In this document: positions 15,020 to 17,523 of the stretch, in pieces
Numbering within the stretch: position 1 is the first letter of the stretch
Layout: every line of letters begins with the position of its first letter
Assembly (NCBI GenBank): GCA_021789565.1
Contig: JAJYJL010000034.1
Location: 1 to 17,523 of the forward strand
DNA length: 17,523 nucleotides
DNA from: Acidobacteriota bacterium
GTDB taxonomy: Bacteria; Acidobacteriota; Terriglobia; UBA7540
Direction: 5' to 3'
Position numbers and translations under genes: made by a program
Notes under the pieces: model-generated
Told to the model about the DNA's origin: nothing
Seen by the model: only the letters and a program-made list of their open reading frames with translations
Databases searched by the model: none

Positions 15020-15134
15020 CTACCAGACTCGCGGCAGGCGTTCGCCGCGACATACGATGCCAAGGGTATACCACTTATGCAATTCAGGCGCAAGTACGAA
15101 GATGAGGAATATCCATTTATGAAATGCAAAACAG

Positions 15135-15225
15135 ATGAAGCAGGGAATGGCGAATAGGAAGCAGGAAGCAGGGGGAAAGCGGAAGGCGGGACGAAGTGTG
15201 AAGTGTGAAGGATGAAGGATGAAAA
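15135..15225. repeat. Degenerate 7-bp-period tandem repeat
   Basis: Thirteen consecutive heptamers in one phase, among them ATGAAGC, AGGAAGC (twice), GTGAAGT, GTGAAGG, ATGAAGG and ATGAAAA. The rough consensus is NNGAAGN on the plus strand and the tract is strongly purine-rich. The exact duplications (AGGAAGC x2 at 15156-15169, GAAGTGT x2, GAAGGAT x2) show that the period is real. Confidence 0.6.
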
Positions 15226-15306
15226 GGAGCGGCGATTGGTGCGGGAAACCGATTGGCGATTTGTGATGGGCGATTGAAAGGCCGCACCAAATGGCTGATC
15301 AGGCGA

Positions 15307-15454
15307 TTAACAGGTTTTTTGAAAAATTCCCTGGGCTACGTCATCCTGAGCGAAGAGAAGGATCTGCTTTACTCATTTTTCATTAAGATACAGCAGATGC
15401 TTCTCCCGCTCCGCGGGACCATCAGGGCGGTTCGGTTTTTCAACAACCTGTTAA
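15307..15454. mobile_element. Inverted-repeat-bounded small element (MITE-like)
   Basis: TTAACAGGTTTTTTGAAAAA (15307-15326) and TTTTTCAACAACCTGTTAA (15436-15454) are near-perfect inverted repeats, differing by one indel and one substitution. The 109-base interior holds a CGTCATCCTGAGCG-type motif (15339-15367). Its spurious translation, VILSEEKDL, I remember as a common repeat-derived peptide in soil bacteria. No transposase is present. A structured non-mobile repeat is equally possible. Confidence 0.4.
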
Positions 15455-15519
15455 GGCGAATCGGGCAATCGCAATGGATTCAATCGTTCAATTCAACTGA
15501 CTCCTCACCCCGTCGCGAT

Positions 15520-15546
15520 GCGCCCCCACCCTCTTTCGAGGGGCGC
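15520..15546. repeat. GC-rich hairpin repeat GCGCCCC / GGGGCGC
   Basis: A 7-bp stem (15520-15526 with 15540-15546) lies within a CCTCACCCCGTCGCGATGCG context. It resembles a diverged member of the CCCTCTCC repeat family found at 11425-11600. Confidence 0.4.
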
Positions 15547-15734
15547 GGGAACGGGTTGAGGGTTGGCTAGCGGCGTAGTCGTGGGTCCAGCCCGCCACAG
15601 TGGCGACGCAAAGCCGCCGCCGCCACCGCCCACGGCCGGTGATCGAAAAACCCGTAACTCCCCGGAGCGGGACGGTCTGAACGGCAACTGTCGGGTGGCG
15701 GACATTTAGAGTCAACGTTTGCTCCAGCCGCGGT

Positions 15735-15775
15735 TTTTTCAATCGCCCAATCGCCAATCACTGAATCGCTCAATG
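15735..15775. repeat. AATCGCC-type short tandem tract
   Basis: Consecutive units AATCGCCC, AATCGCC, AATCACTG, AATCGCTC give a period of 7-8 bases. It is the complement-strand version of the GATTG tracts seen elsewhere in the window. Confidence 0.5.
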
Positions 15776-15908
15776 GGCGTGCCGCCCGCGCGCCAGACTT
15801 CCTCTTGCTGCCCATCACTACCCACTGGCCGCCGCTCCTGCCACTGCTCTTCCACCCTTCACAGTTAGGATCAGAGCCTCCATGACGAGCCTACATAGTC
15901 CCTTCCAG

Positions 15909-16040
15909 CCCAAAATGGGACGTATGGGATTTTCCCAAAAAACCTGAAAATTTTCAAGTCTATTATTTTGTTATACTTACAAAACTTTATGGCGTGAAAT
16001 TTCGGTTCGCCAAAAAAAGTGTCCAATTCTGAAACAGTGG
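15909..16040. promoter_or_regulatory. AT-rich island with nested palindromes
   Basis: In order: CCCAAAATGGG (15909-15919), TGGGATTTTCCCA (15925-15937), the perfect TGAAAATTTTCA (15945-15956), TGGCG...CGCCA (15990-16012) enclosing GAAATTTC (15996-16003), and an imperfect TGTCCAA...TGAAACA near 16020-16036. The base composition differs sharply from the flanks. A minus-strand TTCACG-17-TATAAC promoter is possible here. No gene is correctly placed to use it, so it may be the control region of a lost gene or the terminator region of the membrane-protein gene. Confidence 0.35.
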
Positions 16041-16149
16041 GTAAAAAATACATGCTGCATCAGGAAATCACAAACCGCACCCACGCGCGCGATCGGTCGA
16101 GTCCGTGCCGCCCTTCTGAGCGATAACCGCCACCTGCCAGGAGCCCCTT

Positions 16150-17064
16150 CTAAGAGAGCAGGAAAAACAGCGGTGTGACCAACGCAATATCCATCAACAC
16201 TCGGAACTGGTCAATGGATAGTGATTCCTTCTTATAACGAATCAGGGCGAATGCCAGAGCGCTGAGCATCTCTGCCGCCGAAATCTGCCATTGTCCGCCA
16301 CCGACCTCGACCAGGACGAAGCCGAGAGCCACAGCGGCTGTGGCAATTGAGATCAAAAGGAATTGTCCCCCCATCCAGACGGTCCAGGGGTGAGGTACCC
16401 CGAACCGACGCCCGCGCAGCCGGGTCCATTCTTCGAATTCGATAGCCGCGCAGTTCATCCAGCAGAGAGCCGTAAACAAAAGGAACGGCCCCACCAGCGT
16501 CGCGACGTCCTGGCCCATGTGCTCCCAGACCGGAAAGCAGGTGCCCAGGGCGAACAGGACGCCCACCAGCATTTCCTTGGGCAGCCATTCGCGCCCTTGC
16601 GACACCAGATGCACCGCGAGCAGATAGGCGCCGACGGCCAGCAGAATGACGACGCCATCGCTAAAGGTCCTCATGTCCAGGCGCGTTAAGGAAATCCAGG
16701 CGGCCAGCACGAAGCCGGTGCACAGCGGGAACAGAAACGCCCACAAGTGCCGGCGGTAAAATAAGTGCCGGGTGGATTCGGCGCCCTCGGCCGGGGCCTT
16801 CAAAGCGTCGAGCACCCTGTCCGCCACGTAGATCAGCCACACTACGAGCGCCAAAAGAAGGGTAACACTGGCGCCCAGCCGCGCATGGAACGATCGGGCA
16901 AAAAGCAGTTGCCACAGCACAGCGACCGCGGGAGCGTCCAGGCTGAGCACCGTGAGCCACAACAGCGGTGTTGAATCGGAAACCGACTGCGCACCGGCTT
17001 CCGTTCGAACCGCCGCTGTTCCCTCATCGGCGTTGTTGGCAGGCTCCTGTTGCATGTCATTCAT
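16150..17064 (-). CDS. UbiA-like multi-pass membrane protein
   Basis: The 304-residue product begins at ATG 17064 (MNDMQQEP); a second ATG three codons later is possible, and the ribosome site is weak. After a polar N-terminus of about 32 residues there are eight or nine hydrophobic segments, roughly 34-56, 64-82, 106-126, 134-154, 164-182, 188-209, 230-252, 262-275 and 287-303. The WLIYVADRVLDA stretch places D82 and D86 in a D-x3-D arrangement at the end of helix 2, followed by a RHLFYRRH loop. This resembles the first aspartate-rich motif of UbiA prenyltransferases. The second such motif is not obvious; IEFEEW (208-213) is the only acidic candidate. It may be a divergent, non-canonical family member. 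The stop is near 16150, and no co-directional gene is close. Confidence 0.65.
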   Translation of the reverse strand: MNDMQQEPANNADEGTAAVRTEAGAQSVSDSTPLLWLTVLSLDAPAVAVLWQLLFARSFHARLGASVTLLLALVVWLIYVADRVLDALKAPAEGAESTRHLFYRRHLWAFLFPLCTGFVLAAWISLTRLDMRTFSDGVVILLAVGAYLLAVHLVSQGREWLPKEMLVGVLFALGTCFPVWEHMGQDVATLVGPFLLFTALCWMNCAAIEFEEWTRLRGRRFGVPHPWTVWMGGQFLLISIATAAVALGFVLVEVGGGQWQISAAEMLSALAFALIRYKKESLSIDQFRVLMDIALVTPLFFLLS

Positions 17065-17135
17065 GGCGATTGCAATTCCCCGGGATGCAGGGATTCTGCC
17101 CCAGCATTACCGGCGCATTCCGCTGTCGGTAGGCT

Positions 17136-17360
17136 TTACTTTTCCACCTGCACCGTGCTGGCAGCGCCCTGATCGGGAAACCTGACCCAGAGGGTGTTGT
17201 CCACGTCGTCGTAATACCAGGCTCGCGCGGCGCCGCTCAAAGCGCTTTTGGAGTCCATGCCGGCGAGGGACTTTCCGTCCCGTAATCGAACCACTACCCC
17301 CTCGGCAGGGAGAGTCGCTGCTATTTCTTGCCCTGTTCTATTTATGGCGCCACCAGCAGC
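17136..17360 (-). pseudogene. C-terminal coding fragment, possibly of a glycoside hydrolase
   Basis: This frame is open for 74 codons between an upstream TGA (17361-17363) and TAA at 17136-17138. It ends with ARAWYYDDVDNTLWVRFPD, then GAASTVQVEK. A Trp-Tyr-Tyr-Asp followed by LWV and a final beta strand is typical of the C-terminal beta domains of family 31-like glycosidases. There is no usable start codon with a ribosome site, so it looks like the decayed 3' end of a longer gene. An annotated coding region here would be a remnant. The glycosidase assignment is tentative. Confidence 0.4.
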
Positions 17361-17473
17361 TCAGCATGAATTCGCAGATCGATCATCCGGTGAAAGCGAA
17401 GCATATCACAGGGGCAGACTCGTGCAAGGGATGTGCATGCGAGGACCCAGGGGCTAGACTTGTGTGCTGCCGG

Positions 17474-17521
17474 TCATTTCAGTTCCATGGCGCGAACTTG
17501 ATCGGGCTCCAGCGCTTCGCA
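17474..17521 (-). CDS. 3' end of a gene running off the right edge
   Basis: Fifteen in-frame residues, CEALEPDQVRAMELK, end at TGA 17474-17476. The amino-acid composition looks like a real C-terminus, while the other two minus-strand frames look less natural. The stretch is too short to assign a family. Confidence 0.3.
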   Translation of the reverse strand, partial: CEALEPDQVRAMELK

Positions 17522-17523
17522 GC

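Larger units (their letters stand above)
14913..16149. other. Gene-free region of repeats between the cassette and the membrane-protein gene
   Basis: Over 1.2 kb no ORF carries a recognisable protein. The long ORFs here translate dispersed repeats. From left to right it holds a hairpin repeat (14995-15019), a heptamer tract (15135-15225), GATTG tracts, an inverted-repeat-bounded element (15307-15454), a GC-rich hairpin (15520-15546) and an AT-rich palindromic island (15909-16040). Confidence 0.6.

Noticed and set aside
15135..15225. CRISPR array
   Set aside because: Units are 7 bases long without spacers; no cas gene and no 25-40-base repeat-spacer structure exists anywhere in the window.
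15253..15570. Plus-strand ORF containing VILSEEKDL
   Set aside because: It is translated from the inverted-repeat element and GATTG tracts, with no ribosome site or domain.
15488..15757. Minus-strand ORFs across the GC-rich hairpin region
   Set aside because: Repeat-derived Arg-rich translation with no recognisable family.
15988..16012. Sigma-54 promoter suggested by TGGCG near TTCGG
   Set aside because: The -12 GC element is absent at the required 10-base spacing on either strand.
15871..16053. Minus-strand 60-codon ORF in the AT-rich island
   Set aside because: No ribosome site precedes the ATG, and the frame is explained by low GC and palindromes.

Overview
The window looks like chromosomal DNA of a GC-rich, non-enteric bacterium. 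I infer Acidobacteriota. The reasons are a Tat-exported Gfo/Idh/MocA oxidoreductase, a bacterial deoxyhypusine-synthase-like protein, TPR proteins of a familiar acidobacterial style, and several dispersed palindromic repeats whose spurious translations I associate with that group. The taxonomic call is an inference; there is no rRNA or other marker here.

Left half (1-10383, all + strand, ordinary chromosome): the 3' end of a deoxyhypusine-synthase-like gene; a Tat-signal Gfo/Idh/MocA oxidoreductase with a structured leader and a CRP-like site, followed after a short gap by an ApbE-type flavin transferase; a TPR protein behind a good sigma-70-type promoter whose -10 box sits inside a palindrome; a YvcK/CofD-like protein; and a complete large subunit of glutamate synthase (gltB) with no gltD in view.

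Middle (10384-11970): almost no intact genes. It holds a C-terminal remnant of an OsmC-like protein, a small zinc-ribbon membrane protein split from its second hydrophobic helix by an in-frame TGA, and a dense pile of palindromic dispersed repeats, two of which look like minus-strand intrinsic terminators.

Accessory cassette (about 11972-14912, - strand, visibly lower GC in sampled lines): in transcription order, a 42-codon small ORF with a strong Shine-Dalgarno, a protein of about 807 residues joining two tandem NDT/TIR-like Rossmannoid domains to a P-loop ATPase and a C-terminal winged-helix-like region, and a 68-residue DUF2188 protein. The large protein has the architecture expected of a conflict/anti-phage effector (nucleotide- or NAD-directed domain plus switch ATPase). 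It is the best candidate here for an undescribed system. Repeats flank the cassette on both sides.

Right part (14913-17523): about 1.2 kb of non-coding DNA with a 7-bp-period tandem tract, a small element bounded by inverted repeats, GATTG-type tracts and an AT-rich island with nested palindromes. A minus-strand UbiA-like multi-pass membrane protein follows, and then two minus-strand coding tails at the right edge.
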